The position numbers and the translations under genes were made by a program. Of a stretch of 64,000 nucleotides of DNA, positions 42,624-51,641 are shown piece by piece. Every line of letters begins with the position of its first letter. Within the stretch, counting starts at the first letter, position 1. The stretch covers positions 601,939-665,938 of the forward strand of contig NZ_LIOL01000001.1 of NCBI RefSeq assembly GCF_001418005.1. Direction: 5' to 3'. Under the pieces are notes generated by a model. It was given only the letters and a program-made list of their open reading frames with translations, made no database searches and was not told the origin of the DNA. The DNA comes from Chelatococcus sambhunathii. Its GTDB lineage: Bacteria > Pseudomonadota > Alphaproteobacteria > Rhizobiales > Beijerinckiaceae.

Positions 42624-43430
42624 ATGATGCTCGCTTCGCTGTCGCCGACCGTCGCGGACCGGGAACCGGTCGTCTCCCTCATCGGGGTCGGCAAGACGTT
42701 CTCCAACGGCACGATGGCGCTCGAGAACCTCAACCTCGACGTCTTTCCGGGCGAGTTCCTGTCGCTGCTCGGGCCATCGGGCTGCGGCAAATCGACGGCG
42801 CTGCGGCTGATGGCGGGCCTCGGCCGGGCGACGTGCGGCGAGGTCTCCATCGTCCGCCACGATCCCGGCGAGCACCGCGGCGACATCGGCTTCGTCTTCC
42901 AGGAGCCGACGCTGATGCCCTGGGCGACGGTGGCGGACAATGTCTGGCTGCCCCTGCGCCTCAAGGGCGTATCGCGGGCGAAGGCCGATCCGGTGATCCG
43001 CGACAGCCTCGCGCTCGTCGGCCTCGCCGCCTTCGCCGGCGCCTATCCGCGCGAATTGTCCGGCGGCATGAAGATGCGCGTCTCCATCGCCCGCGCGCTG
43101 GCGACGAAGCCCTCCATCCTCCTGATGGACGAGCCCTTCGCCGCGCTCGACGAGATCACCCGCTTCAAGCTCAACGACGATCTCCTGCGCCTCAAGGCCG
43201 AGCTCGGCTGTACGGTCGTCTTCGTCACCCATTCGGTCTACGAGAGCGTCTACATGTCGAGCCGCATCGTGGTGATGGCGGCGCGCCCCGGCCGCGTCGT
43301 TTCGACGATCGAGGTCGACGTGCCGATGCCGCGTGGCGAGAGCTTCCGCGCCACGGCGCGCTATGCCGAATTGTGCCGCGAGGCCTCGGCCGCCCTGCAC
43401 GGCGCCATGGCGCCCGACGACCATCTCTAG
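42624..43430 (+). CDS. NitT/TauT-type ABC transporter ATPase
   Basis: The 268-residue protein has Walker [17 protein letters not shown], the Q-loop FVFQEPTLMPWATVADNV, signature LSGGMKMRVSIARALA, Walker B ILLMDEPFAALDE and the His-switch VFVTHSVYESVYMS. It should power import with the following permease. Start 42624 or 42627 (adjacent ATGs); an upstream frame to 42540 is not needed. Confidence 0.93.
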   Translation: MMLASLSPTVADREPVVSLIGVGKTFSNGTMALENLNLDVFPGEFLSLLGPSGCGKSTALRLMAGLGRATCGEVSIVRHDPGEHRGDIGFVFQEPTLMPWATVADNVWLPLRLKGVSRAKADPVIRDSLALVGLAAFAGAYPRELSGGMKMRVSIARALATKPSILLMDEPFAALDEITRFKLNDDLLRLKAELGCTVVFVTHSVYESVYMSSRIVVMAARPGRVVSTIEVDVPMPRGESFRATARYAELCREASAALHGAMAPDDHL

Positions 43431-43439
43431 CAGCCCACG

Positions 43440-44273
43440 ATGAGCGCCTCGACAGACGATACGCCCGCAACCTCCGGCCCCTCGCGCATGGATGCGACGC
43501 GCCTCGCCGCCATCCTCCTGCCGGTCGCGATTCTCCTCCTCGCCGTCGCCGGCTGGGAGGCGGCGGTTCAGCTCAACGAGATCCCTCCCTACATCCTGCC
43601 GGCGCCGTCGCAGATCGCGGCGACGCTCGTCAAGGACTGGCCGGTGCTGTTCGGCTCGCTGCTCGTGACGCTGCGCATCACCTTTCTCGCGCTGTTCGCC
43701 GCCGTCGTCGGGGGCGTCCTGCTCGCCATCCTCTTCGCCCAGTCGCGCTGGATCGAACTGTCCTTCTTCCCCTTTGCGGTGATCCTGCAGGTGACGCCGA
43801 TCGTCGCCATCGCGCCGCTGCTGCTCATCTATCTCGAACCGGGCACGGCCGTGCTCGTCTGCGCTTTCCTCGTCGCCTTCTTCCCCATCCTGTCGAACAC
43901 CGCGCTCGGGCTTGCCTCCGCGGATCACAACCTGCGCGACCTCTTCGACCTCTACGGCGCCTCGCGCTTCAAGCAGCTCATCTACCTGCGCCTGCCGGCC
44001 GCCCTGCCCTATTTCCTCGGCGGGCTGCGCATCGGCGGCGGGCTGGCGCTGATCGGCGCCATCGTCGCCGAGATCGCCGCCGGCACGGCGGGCCAGGGCT
44101 CGGGCCTTGCTTTCCGCATCATCGAATCGGGCTACCGGCTCAACATCCCGCGCATGTTCGCGGCGCTCTTCCTGATCTCTGTGGCGGGCATCCTCATCTT
44201 CCTCCTCTTCACGGCCCTCAGCCATCTCCTGCTGCACCGCTGGCACGAGAGCGCCCGCAAGCGGGAGGCCTGA
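43440..44273 (+). CDS. NitT/TauT-type ABC transporter permease
   Basis: The 277-residue inner membrane protein has six helices. A cytoplasmic EAA-type loop LFDLYGASRFKQLIYLRLPAALPYFLGGLRIGGGLALIGAIVAEI contacts the ATPase, as in SsuC/TauC. It begins nine bases after the ATPase stop. Confidence 0.92.
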   Translation: MSASTDDTPATSGPSRMDATRLAAILLPVAILLLAVAGWEAAVQLNEIPPYILPAPSQIAATLVKDWPVLFGSLLVTLRITFLALFAAVVGGVLLAILFAQSRWIELSFFPFAVILQVTPIVAIAPLLLIYLEPGTAVLVCAFLVAFFPILSNTALGLASADHNLRDLFDLYGASRFKQLIYLRLPAALPYFLGGLRIGGGLALIGAIVAEIAAGTAGQGSGLAFRIIESGYRLNIPRMFAALFLISVAGILIFLLFTALSHLLLHRWHESARKREA

Positions 44274-44274
44274 G

Positions 44275-45636
44275 GTGAGCCGCGGCTTCCTTTCGCTTCC
44301 CGACACGTCGGCCTTCGTCCTCGCCGACGCCACGGTGCCGGCGGCGGTGCTGCCCGCGGCGGCCATACGCGGCGCCGTCGAAGGGCTCGTGCGCTGCGAC
44401 ATTCACGTGGCCGACGGCCGCATCGCGCGCATCGCTCCCGTCGGTGGCGGCGAGGAAACAGCGTCCGCGCCGACGCGGGTCGGCCTCGACGGCGGCATCG
44501 TCCTGCCACGCCTCGTCGACGTGCATACTCATCTCGACAAGGGCCACATCTGGCCGCGCACACCGAACCCCGACGGCAGCTTCATGGGCGCGCTCGACAG
44601 CGCCGGGCGGGATCGCATTGCCTTCTGGAGCGCCGAAGACGTCGCCGCCCGCATGGACTTCGCCCTGCGCTGCGCCCTCGCCCACGGCACGGGCGCCGTG
44701 CGCACGCATCTCGACTCGCTCGGGCCGCAGACCGCCATCTCCTGGCCGGTCTTCGCCGAGATGCGCGAGGCGTGGAAGGGGCGCATCGCCCTACAGGCAA
44801 CCGCGCTCTTCACCTGCGACATCGTCACCGGCGACGAGCCGCAATTCCGCGACATCGTCGCCACCGTCGCCCGTCATGGCGGCGTCCTCGGCGGCGTCAC
44901 CTTCCTCGGCGCCGCGCCAGATGCGGCGCTCGATCTTGCCCTCGATCGCATCTTCATGGCCGCCGCAGCCAACGGCCTCGACCTCGACTTCCATGTTGAC
45001 GAGAGCGACGCCCCCGAGGCGCGCAGCCTCGAGCGCATCGCCGACGCCGCCATGCGCCACCGCTTCAAGGGCCGCATCCTCGCCGGCCACTGCTGCTCGC
45101 TGGCCCTGCAGAATGAAACCGATGCCGCGCGCGTTATCGACAAGCTGGGCGAAGCGGGCATTGCCGTGGTCTCGCTGCCGATGTGCAACATGTACCTGCA
45201 GGATCGCCGCCCGGGACGCACGCCACGCTGGCGCGGCGTCGCGCCCCTGCACGAGTTGAAGGCCGCCGGAGTGCCGGTGATGGTGGCGAGCGACAACACG
45301 CGCGACCCCTTCTACGCTTACGGCGACCTCGACATGGTCGAGGTCTTCCGCGAAGCGACGCGCGTCGCCCATCTCGACCACAACGGCGACGACTGGATCG
45401 CGACGGTGACGACGACGCCGGGCGACGTGATGCGCCTTGCCGACGCGGGCCGGCTCGCCGAGGGTGGCCCGGCCGACCTCGTGCTAACACGGGCGCGCAG
45501 CTGGACGGAACTTCTGGCACGGCCACAGGCGGACCGCGTCGTCGTCGTGGCCGGCCGGGCCCTCGACGAGGCCCTGCCGGACTATCACGAACTCGACCGG
45601 CTGGTCGCAGCGCAACGAGAGGGACAGGACCGATGA
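44275..45636 (+). CDS. Cytosine-deaminase-like amidohydrolase (CodA family)
   Basis: The 453-residue enzyme starts at GTG 44275, one base after the permease stop. The metal site is readable: VDVHTHLDKGHIW (His-x-His), VRTHLDSLG, LDFHVDES, ILAGHCCSLAL and MVASDNTRDPFYAYG (the Asp). CodA-family proteins deaminate cytosine, creatinine, isoguanine or other cyclic amidines. The adjacent creatininase-like and RidA genes make creatinine or a pyrimidine-like ring possible. Confidence 0.85.
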   Translation: MSRGFLSLPDTSAFVLADATVPAAVLPAAAIRGAVEGLVRCDIHVADGRIARIAPVGGGEETASAPTRVGLDGGIVLPRLVDVHTHLDKGHIWPRTPNPDGSFMGALDSAGRDRIAFWSAEDVAARMDFALRCALAHGTGAVRTHLDSLGPQTAISWPVFAEMREAWKGRIALQATALFTCDIVTGDEPQFRDIVATVARHGGVLGGVTFLGAAPDAALDLALDRIFMAAAANGLDLDFHVDESDAPEARSLERIADAAMRHRFKGRILAGHCCSLALQNETDAARVIDKLGEAGIAVVSLPMCNMYLQDRRPGRTPRWRGVAPLHELKAAGVPVMVASDNTRDPFYAYGDLDMVEVFREATRVAHLDHNGDDWIATVTTTPGDVMRLADAGRLAEGGPADLVLTRARSWTELLARPQADRVVVVAGRALDEALPDYHELDRLVAAQREGQDR

Positions 45637-47054
45637 CCCACCGCTACGACATCGAGGGGCTGAAGAGCCGCATCGACGGTATCAAGACAGAGGACAACCC
45701 GGCCCTCGTGCGCCAGAAGAGCCGCGACTTCTTCTGGTATTCGCCGACCCTCAAGCGCCAACTCGAGAACGTCACCGGCGACATCCTCGTCTCGCCCGCG
45801 AGCGAGAGCGAGGTGCTGCGCGTGCTCGCCGCCGCCTACGAGCTCGGCATCCCGGTCACACCGCGCGGCACCGGTACCGGCAATTACGGCCAGGCCATGC
45901 CACTCTCTGGCGGTGTCGTCCTCGACATGTCGGGCATGGACAAGGTCAAGGAGATCGGCCCCGGGCGCCTCGTGGCCGAGCCCGGCGCCATGCTCGCCAA
46001 GATCGACCGGCAGACCCGGCCCCATTCCGGGCAGGAGCTGCGCCTCTTCCCGTCCACCTATGCCACCGCCTCGCTCGGCGGCTTCATCGCCGGCGGCTCG
46101 GGCGGCGTCGGCTCCATCCGCTGGGGCGGCTTGCGCGATGCCGGCAACGTCCTCTCGCTCAAGGTCGCGACCATGGAGGCGAGCCCGCGCGTCCTGACGC
46201 TCACGGGCGACGACCTGCACAAGGTGGCCCATGCCTACGGCACCAACGGCATCATCACGGAAGTCTCCGTGCCGCTGGCGCCGGCCTATACCTGGGTCGA
46301 CGTCATTGTCGGCTTCGACACGCTGGCTGCGGCCGCGGCCTATGCCAACGCCCTCGGCGAGCAGGACGGGCTCCTCCTGAAGGAGCTCGCCGTCATCGCC
46401 GCGCCGGTGCCGCACGACGTCTTCCTGCGCCACCAGAAGTTCCTGCCGCGCGAGAAGCACATCGCCGTCGTCATGGTGGCGGAGCACGCGCTCGACGCCA
46501 CCCTCGCCTTCACCCGCCGCTTCGCGGGGGCGGAGGTGCTCTTCCGCCAGGACGTGATGAGTCCCGAGGAGCTGCGCGGCCTGCCGCCCGCCTTCGAGCT
46601 CGCCTGGAACCACACGACGCTGCGCGCCCTGCGTATCGACCCGAGCATCACCTATCTGCAGACGCTCTATCCCTTCCCGAACCAGCTCGACCTCGTCGAG
46701 AAGACCCGCGAGCGCTTCGGCGACGAGGTGATGGCCCATCTCGAATTCGTCCGCTTCGACGGCAAGATCACCTGCTTTGGCCTGCCGCTCGTGCGCTTTA
46801 CCAGCGAGGAGCGCCTCGACGAGATCATCCGCATCCACGAGGACATGGGCGTGCCTGTGTTCAATCCGCATCGCTACACGCTCGAAGAGGGTGGCATGAA
46901 GCAGACCGATGCCGTGCAACTCGCCTTCAAGCGCGAGGCCGACCCACGGGGCCTCCTTAACCCCGGCAAGATGATCGCCTGGGAGAACCCGGACTACGAT
47001 TACACGTCGGGCAAGACCTACCTCTTTCCTGGCCTTGCCGACCGCGCCGCCTGA
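45633..47054 (+). CDS. FAD-linked oxidase (VAO/PCMH type)
   Basis: The 473-residue flavoprotein has the FAD_binding_4 PP-loop PVTPRGTGTGNYGQAMPLSGGVVLDMSGM and LRLFPSTYATASLGGFIAGGSGGVGSI. The C-terminal cap ends KREADPRGLLNPGKMIAWEN, as in glycolate and D-lactate dehydrogenases. The ATGA overlap with the amidohydrolase suggests it oxidises that enzyme's product or substrate. No His/Cys flavin-linking residue is obvious. Confidence 0.87.
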   Translation: MTHRYDIEGLKSRIDGIKTEDNPALVRQKSRDFFWYSPTLKRQLENVTGDILVSPASESEVLRVLAAAYELGIPVTPRGTGTGNYGQAMPLSGGVVLDMSGMDKVKEIGPGRLVAEPGAMLAKIDRQTRPHSGQELRLFPSTYATASLGGFIAGGSGGVGSIRWGGLRDAGNVLSLKVATMEASPRVLTLTGDDLHKVAHAYGTNGIITEVSVPLAPAYTWVDVIVGFDTLAAAAAYANALGEQDGLLLKELAVIAAPVPHDVFLRHQKFLPREKHIAVVMVAEHALDATLAFTRRFAGAEVLFRQDVMSPEELRGLPPAFELAWNHTTLRALRIDPSITYLQTLYPFPNQLDLVEKTRERFGDEVMAHLEFVRFDGKITCFGLPLVRFTSEERLDEIIRIHEDMGVPVFNPHRYTLEEGGMKQTDAVQLAFKREADPRGLLNPGKMIAWENPDYDYTSGKTYLFPGLADRAA

Positions 47055-47069
47055 CGCCGGGCGGCAGCG

Positions 47070-47657
47070 ATGCGCATCCTCCTCGTCTACTGCCACCCTT
47101 GCGCGGACAGCTTCACCGCGGCGGTGCGCGACACCGCCCTCTCTGCCCTGTCGGGCCGAGGGCACGACGTGCACCTGCTCGATCTCTATGCCGAGGGCTT
47201 CGACCCGGTAATGAGCGCGGACGAGCGCCGCGGCTATCACACGCCCGGCACCAACGAGGAGCCGGTCGCCGGCCATCTCGCCCTGCTGCGCTGGGCGGAA
47301 GGGCTCGTCTTCGTCCACCCCACCTGGTGGTACGGGCCGCCGGCGATGCTCAAGGGCTGGCTCGATCGCGTCTTCGTGCCGCATGCCACCTTCCGCATGC
47401 CCGAGCGCGGCAAGACGACCCTCGGCACCATGGGCCACATCCGCTTTCTCGCCGTCGTCTCCACCCTCGGCAGCCCGCGCTGGTGGTGGTGGTTCATGGG
47501 CATGCCCGGCCGGCGCATGCTGCTGACCGGCATCGGCGCCCTGTGCGGCCTCAGGTGCAAGCGCCTCTGGCTCGGCCTGCACGGCATGGACACCGTGACG
47601 GCGGACGAGCGCCGGCGCTTTCTCGCCAGGGTTTCGCGCGTCCTCGGCCGTGTCTGA
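47070..47657 (+). CDS. NAD(P)H-dependent quinone reductase-like flavodoxin-fold protein
   Basis: The 195-residue protein matches the NQO/MdaB fold: MRILLVYCHPCADSFTAAVRDTAL (FMN/FAD phosphate loop), HDVHLLDLYAEGFDPVMS, FVHPTWWYGPPAMLKGWLDRVFVPHATF and FLAVVSTLGSPRWWWW. It may reduce flavin or quinone for the preceding oxidase, as RutF does in the Rut pathway, or act in redox protection. Confidence 0.87.
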   Translation: MRILLVYCHPCADSFTAAVRDTALSALSGRGHDVHLLDLYAEGFDPVMSADERRGYHTPGTNEEPVAGHLALLRWAEGLVFVHPTWWYGPPAMLKGWLDRVFVPHATFRMPERGKTTLGTMGHIRFLAVVSTLGSPRWWWWFMGMPGRRMLLTGIGALCGLRCKRLWLGLHGMDTVTADERRRFLARVSRVLGRV

Positions 47658-47759
47658 CCGACGATAGGCTCAGGCCGTCATTGAAGTGTCACGGCCTGCC
47701 GGTCATTATTTCGACGGCAAGGCAAGCCCTTCGATGAGCGAAACTGTTCGAGGCCCGCA

Positions 47760-48272
47760 ATGAAGCACCCGGTCGCCAAGAGTGTCGGGTGGGCACTTGT
47801 CCACGCGGCCCGCCTCCACCGCACGCGCGTCGGCGAGCGGCTCAACGGCCTCGGCCTGTTCCCGGGCCAGGAGCAGGTGCTCCAGGCCCTCGTCGGCGGC
47901 AAGACGCTGACCATGGGTGAGCTCGCCGGCCTCCTGCGCGTCAAGCCGCCCACCGCCTCCAAGACCATCGCTCGGCTCGCGGCTCAGGGGCTTGTCCAGC
48001 GCGCCACAGAGCCGGGTGACGCCCGCATCGTCGTCGTGAGGCTGACCGACGAGGGCTCCCGCCGCGCCGCCTCGATCGATAATCTCTGGAACGAGGTGGA
48101 GGACGATCTGCTGCGGGGCTTCGACAACAAGGACACCAAGCGCCTGCGCAAGCTCCTGCGCAAGGCTGCCAGGAATCTCGCGGGCAGCAGCTCCGACGAG
48201 GGCGAGAGTCTCGACGAGGATCCTGACACCGACGACATCGAGGAGGCGCCCGCGATCGCCTCCGTTGGCTGA
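47760..48272 (+). CDS. MarR-family transcriptional regulator
   Basis: The 170-residue protein contains the MarR winged helix LFPGQEQVLQALVGGKTLTMGELAGLLRVKPPTASKTIARLAAQGLVQRATEPGDARIVVVRLTDEGSRRA. It ends in an unusual acidic tail (SSSDEGESLDEDPDTDDIEE). It ends the plus-strand catabolic cluster and is a candidate controller of it. Confidence 0.9.
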   Translation: MKHPVAKSVGWALVHAARLHRTRVGERLNGLGLFPGQEQVLQALVGGKTLTMGELAGLLRVKPPTASKTIARLAAQGLVQRATEPGDARIVVVRLTDEGSRRAASIDNLWNEVEDDLLRGFDNKDTKRLRKLLRKAARNLAGSSSDEGESLDEDPDTDDIEEAPAIASVG

Positions 48273-48394
48273 GCACCGCATCGCCGCAGCACCGCACAAG
48301 GCGCAGGGGAGCTTTGCGGGGGGACGACTCGCTCTTCGCCCGCGCCTCGTCTAGCGTCGGGCATGGCTCGGTCAAAACGGTTGAAATCGGCAGG

Positions 48395-49315
48395 ATGACG
48401 CAGGCCTCGCTCGAAGCGGCGGATGAAAGGGCGCGCAGGGACCGGCTCGTCGCGATCGCCCTGATGTGCGGGGCCCTTCTGTGCTTCGCCTGCCTCGACA
48501 CCAGCGCCAAGTGGCTCAACCGTTACATGGACCCTATCCAGACGGTGTGGGTGCGCTATATCGGCAGCATCATCTTTGTGGCGGCGCTCATCAATCCCGC
48601 CACGCATCCCGGCGTTCTCAGGACCAACCGCCTCGCGCTGCAGCTCGGGCGCTCGCTGCTGCTCTTCCTGTCAACGATTCTCAACTTCTTCGCGCTGCGC
48701 TACCTGCAGCTCGTCGAGACGATGTCGATCCTCTTTTCGACGCCGCTCATCGTCGCGCTGATCGCCGGCCCGCTCCTCGGCGAATGGGCGGGGCCGCGAC
48801 GCCTCGCCGCCATCGGCGTCGGATTCATCGGCGTCCTCGTGGTCACCCGGCCCGGCATCGGCGGGCTGCATCCGGCCGCGCTGCTCTCCGTCGCCGGCGC
48901 CGTCTGCTATGCTCTTTACAGCATCGCCACGCGCGTCCTCGCCGCCCATGATTCGTCCGAGACGACGATGGTCTATTCCGGCTTCGCCGGGGTGGCGCTG
49001 ACGACGCCGATCATTCCCTTCGTCTGGTCAGCTCCGGCCTCGCTCATGGTCTGGCTCATGATGTTCGCCGTCGGCGCTTTCGGCGCGCTCGGGCACTGGA
49101 TGCTGATTCTGGCGCACCGGCGTGCCCCCGCCCCGATTCTCGCCCCTTTCATCTACACGCAGATCGTGTGGATGATCGCGCTCGGCCTCATCGTCTTCGG
49201 CGATGTGCCGGACGGATGGACGCTCGCGGGCGCCGGCATCGTCGTCGCATCCGGGCTCTATCTGCTGTACCGGGAGCGCGTGCAGAAGGCCCCGCTGAGC
49301 CAGGCTGCAGGCTGA
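48395..49315 (+). CDS. EamA/DMT-family transporter
   Basis: The 306-residue protein has ten predicted helices in two EamA repeats, LVAIALMCGALLCFACLDTSAKW first and SVAGAVCYALYSIATRVLAAHDSS second. Conserved ETMSILFSTPLIVALIAG marks the domain. ATG 48395 is preferred over a start 27 codons upstream. Substrate unknown. Confidence 0.88.
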   Translation: MTQASLEAADERARRDRLVAIALMCGALLCFACLDTSAKWLNRYMDPIQTVWVRYIGSIIFVAALINPATHPGVLRTNRLALQLGRSLLLFLSTILNFFALRYLQLVETMSILFSTPLIVALIAGPLLGEWAGPRRLAAIGVGFIGVLVVTRPGIGGLHPAALLSVAGAVCYALYSIATRVLAAHDSSETTMVYSGFAGVALTTPIIPFVWSAPASLMVWLMMFAVGAFGALGHWMLILAHRRAPAPILAPFIYTQIVWMIALGLIVFGDVPDGWTLAGAGIVVASGLYLLYRERVQKAPLSQAAG

Positions 49316-49375
49316 GACGGACATCTTGCCACGCGCCGCGGCGCAGAATGTCGTTTCGCCAAATGGCCCCTTGAC

Positions 49376-49390
49376 TTAATTCGATTGAAA
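49376..49390. promoter_or_regulatory. Possible LacI operator before the lacI-like gene
   Basis: TTCGATTGAA is an imperfect palindrome. Its reverse TTCAATCG recurs at 55483-55490 in the divergent promoter of the sugar ABC operon. The shared core suggests a common regulator, but two sites are few. Confidence 0.4.
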
Positions 49391-49456
49391 ATGCGTCCTT
49401 GCTGGACAAGCAAAGGGCTCCGGCGAAGCGGGGCAGACCAGGGGGAAGCGCAGACC

Positions 49457-50503
49457 ATGACCGTCGATGGCTTGATGACCGAAGGCCAGGAGCGCGGCCG
49501 CGTAACCCTGCAGGTCATCGCCGACAAGCTCTCCCTCTCCACGGCCACCGTCTCGCTCGCCCTACGCGACAGCGCCGTGGTGGCCGAAAGCACCAAGCAG
49601 CGCGTGCAGGAACTCGCCCGCGAGCTCGGCTATGTCTACAACCGCAGCGCCGCCAGCCTGCGCACCGCCCGCACCAACATCATCGCGGTCGCCTTCCACG
49701 ACATCACCAACCCCTATTTCACCGAACTGCTCAGCACGATCGAGGACACGGCGAGCCGCAACGGCCTCACCATCCTGCTAGGCACCTATGCCGAGAGTCT
49801 CGAGAAGCAGAACAAGGTCTTCGCGACGCTCCGGGAATATCGGCCGGACGGCATGATCATCTGCCCTGCCGGTGGCACCACGGTCGCCAACCTGCGCATC
49901 CTGACGTCAGCGGGCATTCCCGTCGTGCAGGTGTCGCGCGAGGTGCCTGACGCCCCTCTCGACTTCGCCGGCTCCGACGACGCGCGGGGCATGGAGCTGG
50001 CGGTCGAGCACCTGCTCGCGCTCGGCCACCGGCGCATTGCGCTCATCGGCGGCAACGAGTTGATCTCGACCGGGCACAACCGCAGGATCGGCTATCGCAA
50101 CACCCTCGCCCGCCATGGCATCCGCTTCGATCCCGCCCTCGTCGTCGAGGGCTTCGGCACGCGCGAGCTCGGCTTCCGCAGCGTGCAGAGTCTGCTCGGA
50201 CTTCACGATCCGCCGACGGCCGCCGTCTGCTTCAACGACCTCGTCGCCTTCGGCGCGATGCTCGGCCTGCGCCATGCGGGGCGTGAGGCCGGCGTCGACT
50301 TTTCAGTCGTCGGTTGCGACGACGTCGCCGAGGCAGCCCAGTGGTATCCGGCCCTGACGACGGTTCATAACCGCCAGCTCGAAATGGGCCAGAGCGCCGC
50401 CGAGCTGCTCATCCGCCGCATTGCCTCACCGCAGGCGGAGGTGCGCCGCGTCCTCCTCGAGCCGCGCCTCGTCGTGCGCAACTCGACCTGCCCGCTGCGG
50501 TGA
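49457..50503 (+). CDS. LacI-family transcriptional regulator
   Basis: The 348-residue regulator has an N-terminal HTH, VTLQVIADKLSLSTATVSLALRDSAVV, hinge NRSAASLRTARTNIIAV and a periplasmic-binding-like sugar domain with GCDDVAEAAQWYPALTT. It faces away from the convergent sugar ABC operon and is its likely controller. An operator-like palindrome lies in that operon's promoter. Confidence 0.9.
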   Translation: MTVDGLMTEGQERGRVTLQVIADKLSLSTATVSLALRDSAVVAESTKQRVQELARELGYVYNRSAASLRTARTNIIAVAFHDITNPYFTELLSTIEDTASRNGLTILLGTYAESLEKQNKVFATLREYRPDGMIICPAGGTTVANLRILTSAGIPVVQVSREVPDAPLDFAGSDDARGMELAVEHLLALGHRRIALIGGNELISTGHNRRIGYRNTLARHGIRFDPALVVEGFGTRELGFRSVQSLLGLHDPPTAAVCFNDLVAFGAMLGLRHAGREAGVDFSVVGCDDVAEAAQWYPALTTVHNRQLEMGQSAAELLIRRIASPQAEVRRVLLEPRLVVRNSTCPLR

Positions 50504-50619
50504 CAAGGGGCGGATAGCGAACCGCGGGCCCGGCCATCTCTCGACCCAGCGCCAGCACAACGCACGACCGTCCAGGTTGAGCGACGTATCGTCTGCAACG
50601 GCCCGGTGCACGCCCCTCT

Positions 50620-50718
50620 CGTCATGGCCTGGCGCGTCCCGGCCATCCACGCCTTTGACGTCGCTGATGTTGGCAAGGGCGTGGATGCCCGCGAGGAGCG
50701 CGGGCATGATGACCAGGC
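50620..50718. repeat. Dispersed palindromic repeat, copy A
   Basis: This 100-base element forms an imperfect hairpin. GTCATGGC and CCCGGCCATCCACGCC pair with GGCGTGGATGCCCGCG and GCGGGCATGATG further right. A very similar element lies at 56821-56915, and the beginning of a third closes the window at 63961-64000. Such repeats are scattered in gene gaps of Rhizobiales genomes. Nothing else is encoded between the lacI-like gene and the permease gene. Confidence 0.7.
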
Positions 50719-50727
50719 CAGCCGGCC

Positions 50728-51630
50728 CTATTCCTTCACCGCGCCGGTCATCGACGAGACGTAGTGCTCGACGAAGAAGGAATAGAGGATGACCACCGGC
50801 AGGGAGCCGATGAGCGCCCCGGCCATCAGCGACCCCCATTCATAGACGTCCGAGCGCACCAGCTCCGTCAGCACGCCGACCGGCACCGTCTTGTTCTCCG
50901 ACGAGGCGATGAAGGTGAGCGCGTAGATGAACTCGTTCCACGACAGCGTAAAGGCGAAGATGCCGGCCGAGATCAAGCCCGGCACCGACAACGGCAGCAA
51001 CACCTTGACGAGGATCTGCCAGCGCGAGGCGCCGTCGATCAGCGCGCATTCCTCGAGCTCGTAGGGGATGGAGCGGAAATAGCCCATCAGCAGCCACGTG
51101 CAGAACGGTACGAGGAAGGTCGGATAGGTGAAGATGAGCGCCAGCTTGCTGTCGTATATGCCGAAGTTGAACACCATCAGGGCCAGCGGAATGAACAGGA
51201 TCGACGGCGGCACCAGATAGGCGAGGAAGATGGCGAGGCCGACGAAGCGCGAGCCCGTGAAGCGCAGCCGCTCGATGGCATAGGCCGCGAACACCGAGGT
51301 GACGAGCGACACGAAGGTCGCCGCCACCGCGACGATCATCGTGTTAACCAGCCAGCCCGGATAGGAGGTCTCGAACAGGAGGTAGCGAATGTGGTCGAGC
51401 GTCGGGTCGACCACCCAGAAGGGGCTGTAGTTGTTGTAGTCCGTCAGCTGGGCATTCGGTTTGATGGAGGTGATCGCCATCCAGTAGAACGGGAACAGCA
51501 AGACGAAGAGGAAGACGAGAAGGGGCAGGTAGACGGTCACGAGTCGCCGCGGCAGGCGCTCGAGATAGCCCATCCCGCCCTCGTCGCCAACGAGGGCCTC
51601 GCGGGGCGCCGTGTGGGTTGGAGCGCTCAT
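50728..51630 (-). CDS. CUT1 carbohydrate ABC transporter permease (MalG-type)
   Basis: The 300-residue protein has six helices. Its EAA motif YELEECALIDGASRWQILVKVLLPLSVPGLISAGIF is the MalG/UgpE pattern. It is the last gene of the operon and 11 bases after the partner permease. Confidence 0.93.
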   Translation of the reverse strand: MSAPTHTAPREALVGDEGGMGYLERLPRRLVTVYLPLLVFLFVLLFPFYWMAITSIKPNAQLTDYNNYSPFWVVDPTLDHIRYLLFETSYPGWLVNTMIVAVAATFVSLVTSVFAAYAIERLRFTGSRFVGLAIFLAYLVPPSILFIPLALMVFNFGIYDSKLALIFTYPTFLVPFCTWLLMGYFRSIPYELEECALIDGASRWQILVKVLLPLSVPGLISAGIFAFTLSWNEFIYALTFIASSENKTVPVGVLTELVRSDVYEWGSLMAGALIGSLPVVILYSFFVEHYVSSMTGAVKE

Positions 51631-51641
51631 CGATGTCTCCC

